50,204 nt of DNA from an uncultured Lachnospiraceae bacterium (GCA_910579805.1 CAJTWM010000025.1:1-50204); one strand, 5' to 3'. Shown: positions 8,086-16,852, numbered from the stretch's first letter. Notes: generated by a model from the letters alone, not told the origin. A program made the numbers and translations.

Positions 8086-8178
8086 ATAGGAATATATAAT
8101 CATATTTGTTGTTTTTTTTACCCGGAATAAATGTTATAAATAAATTGCCGGCAAGATATGGATGTAAGGAGGAATGAT

Positions 8179-8928
8179 ATGTTTAATCAGATTGATTTTG
8201 GGAAAAGGGTAAAGTCGTTTCGGCTGGGCAGAGGCTATTCGCAAAAAGAAATTGCTTTGAGAATAGGCATTTCTGAACAGGCTGTATCGAAGTGGGAAAA
8301 CGGGGAGTGTCTTCCGGACGTTTATAATTTAAAGCTGTTGGCACAGATACTACGCACCTCCGTTGACAATCTGCTGGATACCGAGATGCAAAATCCCGAG
8401 AAGTTAATGGAAACGATAATGATTGGCGGGGCGCGTTTCGATATTGTCGAAAAGCCCGAAACCGTGTTTGCAGGAAAAATCATATACGCAAAAGATTTCA
8501 CAAATGTGGACAGCTTTCATTCTGCGGTAGATTCGGTTACCGAAGAAGAAAAGCAAACCGCGTTTGACTTATTGTTGGAACCGGTGCTGCCGATATATGA
8601 CATAAACCTAAGTGTGAATTTTTGGCTTGCCGAGAAAACGCGCGCGTATGGGTTTGTGAGAGAGGTTATGACGATGGAGCAGCCGGACGGCGTGGAGACT
8701 TACAAAATGCCCGCTTCGCTTTTTATACGCGCATACACCGATAAAGGAACGGCGCAGCTTATCAGCAGGGAGCAGTGTGAAATATGGGAGCTTTTCGCGT
8801 ATATCAGGGATTTTTTTATGCCCGCACACGGTTTCAAAATGGCTGAAAACGGCGCACAGGAGTTGGAAGTATTTGACACGTTCGAGCACAAGTCCGGCTA
8901 TGCATATATGCCGGTAGTCAGAGTATAA
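8179..8928 (+). CDS. XRE-family regulator with C-terminal GyrI-like effector-binding domain
   Basis: The start is ATG 8179 with AAGGAGGA upstream, giving 249 residues. Residues 1-65 form an XRE helix-turn-helix: 'GYSQKEIALRIGISEQAVSK' and 'WENGECLPDVYNLKLLAQIL'. The remainder, from about residue 85 ('MIGGARFDIVEKPETVFAGK') to 'ELEVFDTFEHKSGYAYMPV', is a GyrI-like small-molecule-binding domain similar to those in AraC/MerR multidrug sensors. The architecture suggests a ligand-responsive regulator. No efflux pump is adjacent, so the target is unclear. It is flanked upstream by the palindrome at 8057, which may be its own operator. Confidence 0.85.
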   Translation: MFNQIDFGKRVKSFRLGRGYSQKEIALRIGISEQAVSKWENGECLPDVYNLKLLAQILRTSVDNLLDTEMQNPEKLMETIMIGGARFDIVEKPETVFAGKIIYAKDFTNVDSFHSAVDSVTEEEKQTAFDLLLEPVLPIYDINLSVNFWLAEKTRAYGFVREVMTMEQPDGVETYKMPASLFIRAYTDKGTAQLISREQCEIWELFAYIRDFFMPAHGFKMAENGAQELEVFDTFEHKSGYAYMPVVRV

Positions 8929-9110
8929 AGTATCAGAATTAGTTAAAATGTGTTATCTTTTAGAAGAGTATTTATCGGATTTTAGGACAAATGAAAAAGC
9001 AGGATGAGCGAGGGAGAGACTGTGATGCGGTTTCTCCCGTTTTATTTTCAAATAAAAACTGAGAATGACAGATAAAAAAGATTATGATAGACTTTAAAAG
9101 AGGTGAAGAA

Positions 9111-10604
9111 ATGAAAAAAGGAAGAATTATTTTTTTGAATGGGGTAACCAGCTCTGGAAAAACGTCAATTGTAGAAGCGCTACAGGAACGTGAAGACATA
9201 TTTTTCTATGTTGTTGCAAATGATTTGTTTGAACAGATGGTGGGAGATAAATATCTGCGCGAGGATTACTGGAGATATTTAAGCGAAGCAATTATTATGA
9301 TGTATCAAACGGCTAAGTTGTATTCTGACATGGGAAAGAATGTTCTGATTGATGGAATTTTAGTGGAGCGGGAGGAAATAAGGCCTCATTATGAGCAGTT
9401 ATTGGAAATATTAAAAGATAATCCGCTTGATATAGTAGAGGTATACTGCCCTATTGATATTTGCAGAAAGCGGAATCGTATGCGTGAAGACAGGTATGAA
9501 ACGCAATCGGAAGAACAATTTGAGTTAATGGCGAAAAAGATAAAGTATAGTGTGAAGGTAGATACAAGTGTACATAGTTCCGCTGAGTGTGCGGACATCA
9601 TTGTGAAAGAATTATTTGCATCAGAGTTCAGAGGGAATGTGTATATTGTTCAAGGCAATAAAGTATTGTATGAAAAAGAAACAGGTTTTGCGGACTTAGC
9701 GAATGAAATTCCAAATACATTGGATACGAAATTTGCCAGCGCGTCGGCGGGAAAAGTATTTGTCGCAGTAGGAATCTTACAGTTAATTGAGCGGGGGAAA
9801 ATAAAGTTTGACGATACCTTGGGGCGACTGCTCGATATGGATTTGCAGAACATTGATCCCAATGTTACGGTAGAACAACTATTGAATCACACTTCGGGCG
9901 TTCCGGATTATTTTGATGAAAGTATTATGGATGAATATGAAGAACTATGGGCGGATTATCCCAATTACAAGATCAGACATAACAGCGACCTGCTCCCTTT
10001 GTTCATTCATAAGCCTATGATGTATCCGAAAGGAGAAAAATTCCAGTATAATAATTCGGGATATGTACTGCTTGCGATGATGATAGAAAAAGTTACAGGA
10101 ATGTATTTTGACCAATACTTGAAAGAGAATGTTTTTGATGTATGCGGCATGAAATCAACCGGTTATTATGAGCTGGACAAGCTGCCTGCAAAGTGTGCCA
10201 ATAACTATATTTATTGTAACGATACAAAAGACTATCGCACAAATATATTTTCTGTTGACGTAAAAGGCACCGGAGCGGGAGGGGCTTTTATAACGGTAAA
10301 AGATATTGTCAGTTTTTGGACTCACTTACTGGAAGGAAATCTAATCTCAAAATCTTTTGTTTCAGATATGCTTAGTAAACAGAGCGGGGATGGGGCTGAT
10401 GCGGAAGAAGGGTATTATGGCTACGGTATGTGGATCATTGACAATCCCAATGGAAAAGATTTTGCGTATTTTCAAGGCTGTGATCCGGGAGTAAGCTTTA
10501 TTTCCGAGTACAATCCGAATAATGGGGTTCTATCCGTTCTGGTGAGCAATTATGGAGATAACGTTTGGAGGGAAATGAGAAAAATCAGGGAAACTCTTTA
10601 CTGA
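9111..10604 (+). CDS. Fusion of a chloramphenicol-phosphotransferase-like kinase domain with a serine hydrolase domain
   Basis: The start is ATG 9111 with AGAGGTG upstream; 497 residues. Residues 1-168 are a CPT-like P-loop kinase: LNGVTSSGKTS with Lys17, then 'DGILVEREEI' and a RxxxR lid around 'CRKRNRMREDRYE'. From about residue 172 ('EFRGNVYIVQGNKVLYEK') the protein becomes a class C beta-lactamase-type hydrolase, with S-A-G-K at 212-215, Y-N-N near 'FQYNNSGYV' and 'HTSGVPDYF'. The third motif is degenerate ('FQGCDPGVSF' instead of HGG). The helix that normally opens the hydrolase domain seems to be missing, so the join near 9621 may be a fusion created by an in-frame deletion. Whether both halves are active cannot be told. 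Confidence 0.8.
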   Translation: MKKGRIIFLNGVTSSGKTSIVEALQEREDIFFYVVANDLFEQMVGDKYLREDYWRYLSEAIIMMYQTAKLYSDMGKNVLIDGILVEREEIRPHYEQLLEILKDNPLDIVEVYCPIDICRKRNRMREDRYETQSEEQFELMAKKIKYSVKVDTSVHSSAECADIIVKELFASEFRGNVYIVQGNKVLYEKETGFADLANEIPNTLDTKFASASAGKVFVAVGILQLIERGKIKFDDTLGRLLDMDLQNIDPNVTVEQLLNHTSGVPDYFDESIMDEYEELWADYPNYKIRHNSDLLPLFIHKPMMYPKGEKFQYNNSGYVLLAMMIEKVTGMYFDQYLKENVFDVCGMKSTGYYELDKLPAKCANNYIYCNDTKDYRTNIFSVDVKGTGAGGAFITVKDIVSFWTHLLEGNLISKSFVSDMLSKQSGDGADAEEGYYGYGMWIIDNPNGKDFAYFQGCDPGVSFISEYNPNNGVLSVLVSNYGDNVWREMRKIRETLY

Positions 10605-10612
10605 TTAGGGTC

Positions 10613-10629
10613 GTGCAGCGAAGCTGCAC
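10613..10629. other. Short perfect hairpin after the fusion gene
   Basis: GTGCAGC-GAA-GCTGCAC follows the stop codon by nine bases. There is no T-run after it, so it is not a standard terminator, although it may protect the mRNA end. Confidence 0.4.
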
Positions 10630-10765
10630 CCAAACGTCGTCAGAAAATACAGCCAAGCCAGAGCAGAATAGGATATGGATGGCATAAGATTGAAAAATTT
10701 ATACTTGATATATAATTTCGAATAAGGAATGAAATAAAATTGGAAATTGCAGAGGAGGGACAACT

Positions 10766-11191
10766 ATGCTTGATAAAATACCTGACGCGGAAGAAATGAC
10801 TGCTTTAGTCGGACAATCTTTATATGACGTATGGAACGAGCTGTGCATTTTAATTGATGAAAAATATGAAATGGAACGCCAGTGGAATAAAGGCGGTAAA
10901 GCATGGACATATGAATATAAATACCGTCGGGGTGGTAAAACACTTTGCGCGTTGTATGCCAGAGAGAATGGCATAGGTTTTATGATTATCTTTGGAAAAG
11001 AGGAGAGAGCAAAATTTGAAACAGAACGAAATCATTATTCTGAGCAAGTTCAGAAAATCTATGATGAAGCGCAGACCTATCATGACGGCAAATGGATAAT
11101 GTTTGAACCGACTGATACATCCATGTTTCATGATTTGATTAAATTATTAGGCATTAAAAGAAAGCCAAATAGGAATTGCAAGAAGAAATAA
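10766..11191 (+). CDS. DUF3788-type protein
   Basis: This 141-residue protein is preceded by AGAGGAGGG. The pattern 'LYDVWNELCILIDEKYEMER', 'WNKGGKAWTYEYKYRRGGKT', 'LCALYARENGIGFMIIFGKE' and the terminal 'HDGKWIMFEP' matches small DUF3788 proteins. These fold like a TATA-binding-protein-type or YdhG-type alpha/beta sandwich, and their function is not known. It ends with a very basic tail (KRKPNRNCKKK). It stands alone, with gaps on both sides. Confidence 0.7.
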   Translation: MLDKIPDAEEMTALVGQSLYDVWNELCILIDEKYEMERQWNKGGKAWTYEYKYRRGGKTLCALYARENGIGFMIIFGKEERAKFETERNHYSEQVQKIYDEAQTYHDGKWIMFEPTDTSMFHDLIKLLGIKRKPNRNCKKK

Positions 11192-11465
11192 AACAGTATT
11201 ATGATACCCGTTTTAAAGGGTGCCTTTGAAAATATACCTCTTTTTTGGTAAGGATCAGTATAGGTCGGTTCTTATCGAAAAGGAGGATTTTTATGCCTGC
11301 AGCAAATTTGGCGCATAACCTGAAATACTGGGAATTTTACACCTGAAAAAGGGCTGTTCACTTCAAATCTATGAAAAATCTGCAAAGACTGGCGATAAAA
11401 CAAATAGCAGATATTTTTGTTCCATAGGAAATGGAAGATTTCAAATTTTAAGGAGGAAAAAGAAA
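11192..11465 (+). other. Intergenic region with a short ORF that has a strong ribosome site
   Basis: AAAGGAGG precedes ATG 11293, which opens a 17-codon frame (MPAANLAHNLKYWEFYT, stop at 11344-11346). The same frame continues after the stop as 'KRAVHFKSMKNLQRLA' before a second stop. It may be a leader peptide of the FlxA-like gene or the remains of a larger gene. A second AAGGAGG at about 11451 serves the FlxA-like gene itself. Confidence 0.3.
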
Positions 11466-12263
11466 ATGACAATCAATGGTATTAATGGGACTAACGCACA
11501 AATGGGACAGATGGGAATGAATCAGGCCAGAGATTCTTACAGCCGGAATATTCAGAACAAGATTGCCAATGCAGAGAGAGAACTGCAGGAGCTTTCTTCC
11601 AATGAGGACATGACATTGGAAGAAAAGATGAAGAAGCGGCAGGAGATACAACGGCAGATCAGTGACCTGAAAATGCAGTTAAGGCAGCATCAGATGGAGC
11701 AGCGCAGAGCCATGAGAGACGCTGAGAGACAGCAGGCGAAGGAGTCTTTTGCGGGTACTATGCCTGACGGCGCAAGAAACGCAGGAAATGCAAAGGCAGG
11801 AGGTAAAGGCGCAGGACTTTCTCAGGCAGGCATGACAGCGATCATTTCTGCGGAGGGTTCCATAAAGCAGGCAAAGGTACAAGGCAGCGTGGCGGCAAAA
11901 ATGGAAGGCAGGTCCGGAGTCCTGCAGTCTGAAATCAAGCTGGATCAGGCCAGAGGCAATGATACCCGGAAAAAGGAAGAAGAACTTGCCGAAGTGGAGC
12001 AGAAGGCGCAGGCAGCCACAGCGTCACAGCTTTCTACGCTGGCAGACGCCAATAAGGCAATGGAGGAAGCTGCACAGACAGACAGCAGGGAAGAAAAGGC
12101 GGATCATGAAGCAGGAAAGACGGGTCCGGACGAAAAAGATGCAGAGGAAAATATGTCCGGCGGAAATGCCCGATCGGAGGTTTTCGATTCCGGTCGTGCG
12201 GAGGCAGCTGAAACAAACCCACGGCAGCCGGTTCACTATGTGCCGGTGGACATTCGTTTATAA
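11466..12263 (+). CDS. FlxA-like coiled-coil protein
   Basis: Preceded by AAGGAGG, this 265-residue protein starts MTINGINGTNAQMGQMGMNQ. It then has a charged coiled-coil at about residues 25-90 ('IQNKIANAERELQELSS', 'KKRQEIQRQISDLKMQLRQH') typical of FlxA-like proteins. FlxA is controlled by the flagellar sigma factor in enterobacteria, and similar genes are common in Lachnospiraceae. The middle is rich in Gly, Ala and Gln, and the C-terminus is acidic and disordered-looking. It has no signal peptide. It is 13 bp ahead of the FliD-like gene, so the two form an operon. No other flagellar gene is in the window. Confidence 0.7.
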   Translation: MTINGINGTNAQMGQMGMNQARDSYSRNIQNKIANAERELQELSSNEDMTLEEKMKKRQEIQRQISDLKMQLRQHQMEQRRAMRDAERQQAKESFAGTMPDGARNAGNAKAGGKGAGLSQAGMTAIISAEGSIKQAKVQGSVAAKMEGRSGVLQSEIKLDQARGNDTRKKEEELAEVEQKAQAATASQLSTLADANKAMEEAAQTDSREEKADHEAGKTGPDEKDAEENMSGGNARSEVFDSGRAEAAETNPRQPVHYVPVDIRL

Positions 12264-12276
12264 GGAGGGAAAGCTT

Positions 12277-13101
12277 ATGACAGCAGTTCATTTTAATGAT
12301 TATGCCAATTTTGCAAATGTTGATACGGGTTATGATTTCTCTGCTCTTACGGGCGGGACTGCCAACCCTTCCGGCAACTTGCTTTCAGACTATGCGTCCA
12401 TTAAAAACGGAAGCTATGGAAAGCTGCTGAAAGCCTATTATACAAAGCAGGATACGGAAAGCGCATCCATGTCAGGAGACAGCAGACAAAAGCTGACATT
12501 CATGCGATCGAGCGCAGATTCCCTTAAAAAGTCAGCGGATGCCCTGAAAGATTCTTCCCTTTGGGAGAAAAAGAAACTTAAGAAAAAAGACGAGGAGACA
12601 GGGGAAGTGAATGAAGTGGAGGACTATGACTGGGATTCCATTACAAAAGCGGTAAAATCGTTTATTGAGGATTATAATGCTGTAGTGGGGCAGGCAGGCG
12701 ATTCCGATACGAAAAACGTACTTCGCAATGCAATGTGGATGACAGATATAACGGATAGCGTCAAGAACCTGCTTTCAAAGGCAGGAATCACTATAGGGAA
12801 GGGAAACAAGCTGGAACTGGATGAGGATGCCTTAAAGGAAACCAATGTAATGACTTTGAAGTCGCTGTTTCTGGGATCGGGATCCTTTGCCGATAAGATT
12901 TCCCAAAAGGCGGCCAGCCTGAGCAACGCCGCTGCTAATGCGGTGGCAAGGGTCAGGGGAACAACGTATACAAAAAACGGCGGCTATTCCGATACTCTGT
13001 CAAAGCTGCTGTCCAGTACATTGGATAAAAAAGCGGGAGAGGATGAGGAAACAAAACCGAAACTGGCGGCGAAGGAGAAGAAGCGGCCGATTACATATTA
13101 A
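12277..13101 (+). CDS. FliD C-terminal-like protein paired with FlxA-like gene
   Basis: The true start is ATG 12277 with AAGGAGGG ahead, although the frame is open further upstream inside the FlxA-like gene; this gives 274 residues. The central part 'KAVKSFIEDYNAVVGQA', 'NVLRNAMWMTDITDSVKNLL' and 'SKAGITIGKGNKLELDEDAL' resembles the C-terminal domain of the flagellar cap FliD, including the 'GI..D..G.L.LDE..L' signature. The usual N-terminal cap domains are absent, and the total length is about half of FliD. The product may be a cytoplasmic or surface accessory protein. A strong terminator follows. Confidence 0.6.
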   Translation: MTAVHFNDYANFANVDTGYDFSALTGGTANPSGNLLSDYASIKNGSYGKLLKAYYTKQDTESASMSGDSRQKLTFMRSSADSLKKSADALKDSSLWEKKKLKKKDEETGEVNEVEDYDWDSITKAVKSFIEDYNAVVGQAGDSDTKNVLRNAMWMTDITDSVKNLLSKAGITIGKGNKLELDEDALKETNVMTLKSLFLGSGSFADKISQKAASLSNAAANAVARVRGTTYTKNGGYSDTLSKLLSSTLDKKAGEDEETKPKLAAKEKKRPITY

Positions 13102-13111
13102 ATCTTATTAG

Positions 13112-13148
13112 ACGGATCAGCCATATAGTAGCCGGCTGATCCGTTTTG
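13112..13148 (+). terminator. Rho-independent terminator after the FliD-like gene
   Basis: ACGGATCAGCC (13112-13122) and GGCTGATCCGT (13134-13144) form a perfect eleven-base-pair stem with an eleven-base loop, followed by TTTT. Confidence 0.85.
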
Positions 13149-13258
13149 CTGTACCGCCTCATTTAGCAGTTTAAAAATCTTTTGGACGGGAATCCCGCCT
13201 GTTTTTGCAATCGGCGCTTTTACGAATTTATTTTATTATGAGACAGTCGTCAAACAAA

Positions 13259-13286
13259 TTGACTATTTGCCGTAGTATGGTATTAT
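13259..13286 (+). promoter_or_regulatory. Probable sigma-A promoter for the Ham1-type gene
   Basis: TTGACT (13259-13264), a 16-bp spacer and TATTAT (13281-13286) lie about 100 bp before the ATG at 13385. Confidence 0.5.
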
Positions 13287-13384
13287 ACTATTTGCAGTAA
13301 ATTGAGAGCGGAAATGGTATAACCAAATGATCAGCCAAAGAAATTATAATGGGAAGACTGTGGACGGGAAAGAGGAATCTGACG

Positions 13385-14005
13385 ATGAAATTATTATATG
13401 GAACAGGCAATCAGGCAAAATTATCTGTCATGAAAAGCAGGTTGGAGAAGATAGGAATAGAATTGATTGGATTACATGATTTGAGAGCGGAAGGAAGGCG
13501 CATTCCGGAAGTTACAGAGAGCGGCAATACGCTGCTTGAAAATGCAAAGCTGAAAGCATTGGCATATTACGAAGCCTTTCAGACACCAGTTTTTTCCTGC
13601 GATTCGGGACTGTATTTTGATAATGCCCCGGATGAAGTCCAGCCGGGCGTCCATGTACGCAATATAGATGGCAGATGTTTATCAGATGAAGAAATGGTAG
13701 AATATTATGCAGGTTTGGTAAGACAGTATGGAAACCTTATTGCAAGGTACAGAAATGCAATTTGCTTTGTAATGGATGAAAATCATATTTATGAATCCAT
13801 GGATCTTTCTATGGCTAGTGAGAAGTTTATATTAACAGACAAGCCGCACAGTGCAATAAGGAAAAAGGGATTTCCACTGGATAGTATGTCCATTGATATA
13901 AAAACCAATAAATACTATTATGATCTGCCGGCTGATGAATTGGAGCAGTTTGCGGTGGAAGACGGAATACTGCTGTTTTTTCGGAAGATTTTAAATTTGA
14001 ATTAG
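13385..14005 (+). CDS. Ham1/RdgB-type non-canonical purine NTP pyrophosphatase
   Basis: The start is ATG 13385 (AGAGGA ahead), giving 206 residues. 'MKLLYGTGNQAKLSVMKSRL' is the N-terminal substrate loop of the ITPase family, normally T-x-N-x-x-K. 'VTESGNTLLENAKLKALAYY' and 'PVFSCDSGLYFDNAPDEVQP' contain the acidic metal-binding and catalytic residues. The C-terminal half is divergent from RdgB, lacking its usual S-H-R motif, and 'DKPHSAIRKKGFPLDSMSID' takes its place. The enzyme is expected to hydrolyse ITP/XTP or a related nucleotide to keep damaged bases out of nucleic acids. A specialised substrate is possible because of the divergence. Confidence 0.8.
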   Translation: MKLLYGTGNQAKLSVMKSRLEKIGIELIGLHDLRAEGRRIPEVTESGNTLLENAKLKALAYYEAFQTPVFSCDSGLYFDNAPDEVQPGVHVRNIDGRCLSDEEMVEYYAGLVRQYGNLIARYRNAICFVMDENHIYESMDLSMASEKFILTDKPHSAIRKKGFPLDSMSIDIKTNKYYYDLPADELEQFAVEDGILLFFRKILNLN

Positions 14006-14216
14006 CAGGGAAGAGAATTCTGGAAATTCAAATCACCGGTTTGTAGGCATATTATACAAAACAAGAGGTTAGATACAACTAATAGATTGGTTAGAATGAT
14101 GAAACTGCGGTTAGCGGCAGAAACGGCTTTGATAAAAATGGCAGGATAATGTCCGCCATAAGAAAAATCGTAGGTTTTATGGGTTTGCCCTCTGAAGCGG
14201 GCGGATGGGAGTTCAG

Positions 14217-14396
14217 ATGTTTACATGGATTATAGAAAATATGGCAACAATCATCATCAGCACAGTCCTGATTATCATGGTCGCGGCTGTCATTATTGGT
14301 ATGGTGCGCAGTAAGAAAAAGGGGAAATCATCTTGCGGCTGCGGGTGCGCCGGCTGCGCCATGAACGGCGCCTGCCATCAGAAAAACCAAGAATAA
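14217..14396 (+). CDS. FeoB-associated cysteine-rich membrane protein
   Basis: A 59-residue protein from ATG 14217 (GGGAG ahead; an earlier ATG at 14205 is in frame). It has one N-terminal membrane helix ('ATIIISTVLIIMVAAVIIGM'), a short basic stretch (RSKKKGK) and a cysteine-rich tail (CGCGCAGCAMNGACH). This layout is that of the small proteins usually encoded right after feoB, the ferrous iron transporter. No feoA or feoB is near, so this copy is an orphan. It probably sits in the membrane with the cysteines in the cytoplasm. Confidence 0.75.
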   Translation: MFTWIIENMATIIISTVLIIMVAAVIIGMVRSKKKGKSSCGCGCAGCAMNGACHQKNQE

Positions 14397-14504
14397 AAAA
14401 CGGCGTATGGCGGACTATGACTTGCTATATCTTGATTTTGCCGAAGACATAAAAAGATTATTATCCGCCCAATATTCGTAAAAATCAGCGGAAACCGCCG
14501 TGCT

Positions 14505-14717
14505 TCATAAGATAGCACATTTGACAATCACTCCTGCCGGATTATATTTTTCGAGATAGAATTCGGCAAGCCCAAGCATCATGTCCGAACTCATTTCGTC
14601 TTTGCATTCGCTGTCTTTCTTTTTAATATATGTAATAAGTTGGTCAGCCCGTATGACCTGCTGCTTTATTTCTTTAGGGGCAAACCGGGCATTGAGATAA
14701 GTTTTGGGATTTGCCAC
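14505..14717 (-). CDS. Small hypothetical protein, possibly a truncated gene
   Basis: The 70-residue frame opens with GTG at 14717 (MANPKTYLNARFAPKEIKQQ). It is helical, with no recognised domain. The end 'LAEFYLEKYNPAGVIVKCAIL' breaks off abruptly after 'EKYNP', a phrase I associate with the tail of nuclease-related (NERD) domain proteins, where a zinc ribbon would follow. It is read as the middle portion of a decayed gene, with low confidence. It has no clear ribosome site. Confidence 0.35.
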   Translation of the reverse strand: MANPKTYLNARFAPKEIKQQVIRADQLITYIKKKDSECKDEMSSDMMLGLAEFYLEKYNPAGVIVKCAIL

Positions 14718-14741
14718 GTACCGTTTGGGTTAATATGAGCA

Positions 14742-14770
14742 TTGACAAAAGAAAGAAGTTGTGATAAAGT
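14742..14770 (+). promoter_or_regulatory. Sigma-A promoter of the T-box leader
   Basis: TTGACA (14742-14747), a 17-bp spacer and TAAAGT (14765-14770) lie about ten bases before the first structured part of the leader. Confidence 0.7.
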
Positions 14771-14776
14771 ACGGTC

Positions 14777-15030
14777 AATAACATAAGAAAAGCGAAGACG
14801 GAAAAAAGTAGTTTAGTTGGAAACATCCAGAGAGAATAGTATTTGGTGGAAGCTATTTATGTGGAAATTAGACGAAAACCATTCCAGAGCTGTAATGCTG
14901 AAATGAGTAAGCGTTACCGTATGCCTGCGTTAAAGGATAGGATTTGATAGAATCTGAAGTGAAAAGTTAAGGTGGAACCGTGCTAAGTGCACCCTTAAGA
15001 CTATGTGATTATGGTCTTATGGGTGCTTTT
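14777..15030 (+). ncRNA. T-box riboswitch controlling thrS
   Basis: The leader contains the conserved T-box sequence AAGGTGGAACCGTGCT (14969-14984). It is followed by a terminator whose outer stem pairs GCACCC (14989-14994) with GGGTGC (15021-15026) and ends in a T-rich run. Pairing of the T-box with the upper terminator strand gives the antiterminator. Uncharged tRNA-Thr should bind through a specifier codon; an ACC at 14878-14880 in the lower part of Stem I is a candidate, but I could not confirm the fold. The gene that follows is thrS, consistent with a threonine-specific T-box. Confidence 0.85.
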
Positions 15031-15082
15031 CTTATGTTGTTGCCAAATAGTTAAAGCTGAAAAGAGAAAGGAGCAACAAATT

Positions 15083-16852
15083 ATGAAGGTTCTACGAAAA
15101 AATGGAGAAATTGTAGAAGTAAACTTTGAAGAACAGGAGGGCAAAAAGGCATTTTGGCATACGAGTGCACATGTGCTTGCACAGGCTGTAAAACGTTTAT
15201 ATCCGGAAACAAAGTGTGCCATTGGTCCGGCAATCGAAAATGGATTTTATTATGATTTTCAGTTTGAATTTTCATTTTCAGAAGATCATTTAAAGACAAT
15301 CGAAGCAGAAATGCGAAAGATCGTAAGGGAGTCTCTATCCTTGCAAGTCTATGAGAAGTCAAAAGAAGAAGCTCTTAGCTTTATGGAGAATGCAGATGAA
15401 AAGTATAAAATTGAACTGATTCAGGAATTGAATGATACAGAGCAAATTAGCTTCTATAAGCAGGGAGAATATGAGGAGTTTTGTGCAGGACCACATATTT
15501 CTAATGTGTGTCAGATTAAAGCAATCAAACTATTGTCAGTGGCTGGAGCCTATTGGAGAGGCAACGAAAAAAATCAAATGCTTACGAGAATCTATGGTAT
15601 ATCTTTTCCAAAAGCGGCACAATTGGATGAATATCTGCATATGGTTGAAGAAGCAAAAGCAAGAGACCACAGAAAATTGGGAAAGGAACTCGGAATATTT
15701 ACAATTTTTGATGAGGGACCGGGATTACCAGTATTCCTGCCAAAAGGAATGATATTGAAGAACCTGCTGATTGATTATTGGAGGAAAATCCATCGCAGAG
15801 AAGGATATGTTGAAATTTCTACGCCTATTATGTTGGAAAGAAGTCTTTGGGAGATATCTGGTCATTGGGATTACTATAGAGATACCATGTACTCTCTTAA
15901 GGTTGAAGATGATGATTATGCAATCAAACCAATGAGTTGTCCAGGTGGAATGCTAGTGTATAAACTGGAACCAAGGTCGTATAAGGAGCTTCCTATGCGA
16001 ATGGGAGAATTAGGGCTTGTGCATCGTAATGAAAAGTCAGGAACTTTACATGGCCTCATGAGAGTACGTTCATTTACACAGGATGACGCCCACATTCTTA
16101 TGAGAGAAGATCAGGTAATGGATGAGATACAAGGTGTTATGCGTCTTATTGATGAAGTTTACCAGAAGTTTGGTTTTTCATATGAAATTGAATTGTCAAC
16201 GAGACCAGAGCATTCCATAGGAAGTGATGAAGACTGGCAGCTTGCTACGGAAGCTTTAGAAAAAGCAGTGCAGGGAATGGGTAAATCTTATGTAGTAAAT
16301 GAAGGAGATGGTGCATTCTATGGACCGAAACTTGATTTTCATCTAAAAGATTCCATAGGCAGAACGTGGCAATGCGGAACAATACAGCTTGATTTCCAGC
16401 TTCCGCAAAGATTTGATATTGACTATACTGGGGCAGATGGAGAGAAACATCGCCCGATTATGTTGCATAGAGTTGTATTTGGATCGATAGAACGTTTTAT
16501 TGGCATTTTATTAGAACATTATGCGGGAAAATTTCCTGCGTGGATTGCACCTGTACAGGTTAAGGTTCTTCCAGTTTCAGATAAATATAATGATTATGCT
16601 AAGAAAGTTGAGGGATTTTTGGAAGGAAATGATATCCGGACAGAAGTGGATGTTAGAAGTGAGAAACTTGGATATAAAATTCGTGAAGCACGCATGGATA
16701 AGGTGCCATATATGATTATCGTAGGCGAAAACGAGAAAAATAATATGTCTGTATCCGTAAGACAAAGAGACGCAGAGCTTGATAAACAGGATATGGGAGA
16801 AATAAGTCTTGAACAAGTGGTCAATTTGGTAAAGAGAGATGAGCTAGAATGA
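15083..16852 (+). CDS. thrS: Threonyl-tRNA synthetase without TGS domain
   Basis: The start is ATG 15083 after AGAAAGGAG, giving 589 residues, about 50 fewer than standard bacterial ThrRS. The first 20 residues (MKVLRKNGEIVEVNFEEQEG) are all that stands in place of the N-terminal TGS domain. The editing domain is present with HTSAH (about residues 31-35) and the C-A-G-P-H motif, so mischarged Ser-tRNA can be cleared. The catalytic core shows 'KPMSCPGGMLVYK' (zinc Cys), 'RMGELGLVHRNEKSGTLHGL' and 'MLHRVVFGSIERFIGILLEH', followed by the anticodon-binding domain. It is controlled by the T-box leader. It may be a second ThrRS beside a full-length one elsewhere. It overlaps the next reading frame by four bases (ATGA). 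Confidence 0.92.
   Translation: MKVLRKNGEIVEVNFEEQEGKKAFWHTSAHVLAQAVKRLYPETKCAIGPAIENGFYYDFQFEFSFSEDHLKTIEAEMRKIVRESLSLQVYEKSKEEALSFMENADEKYKIELIQELNDTEQISFYKQGEYEEFCAGPHISNVCQIKAIKLLSVAGAYWRGNEKNQMLTRIYGISFPKAAQLDEYLHMVEEAKARDHRKLGKELGIFTIFDEGPGLPVFLPKGMILKNLLIDYWRKIHRREGYVEISTPIMLERSLWEISGHWDYYRDTMYSLKVEDDDYAIKPMSCPGGMLVYKLEPRSYKELPMRMGELGLVHRNEKSGTLHGLMRVRSFTQDDAHILMREDQVMDEIQGVMRLIDEVYQKFGFSYEIELSTRPEHSIGSDEDWQLATEALEKAVQGMGKSYVVNEGDGAFYGPKLDFHLKDSIGRTWQCGTIQLDFQLPQRFDIDYTGADGEKHRPIMLHRVVFGSIERFIGILLEHYAGKFPAWIAPVQVKVLPVSDKYNDYAKKVEGFLEGNDIRTEVDVRSEKLGYKIREARMDKVPYMIIVGENEKNNMSVSVRQRDAELDKQDMGEISLEQVVNLVKRDELE

Noticed and set aside
10613..10629. Hairpin after the fusion gene as a rho-independent terminator
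   Set aside because: It lacks the T-run, so it is recorded only as a hairpin.
11959..12276. N-terminal extension of the FliD-like protein
   Set aside because: The open frame runs inside the FlxA-like gene and has unusual composition. The strong ribosome site in front of ATG 12277 decides the start.
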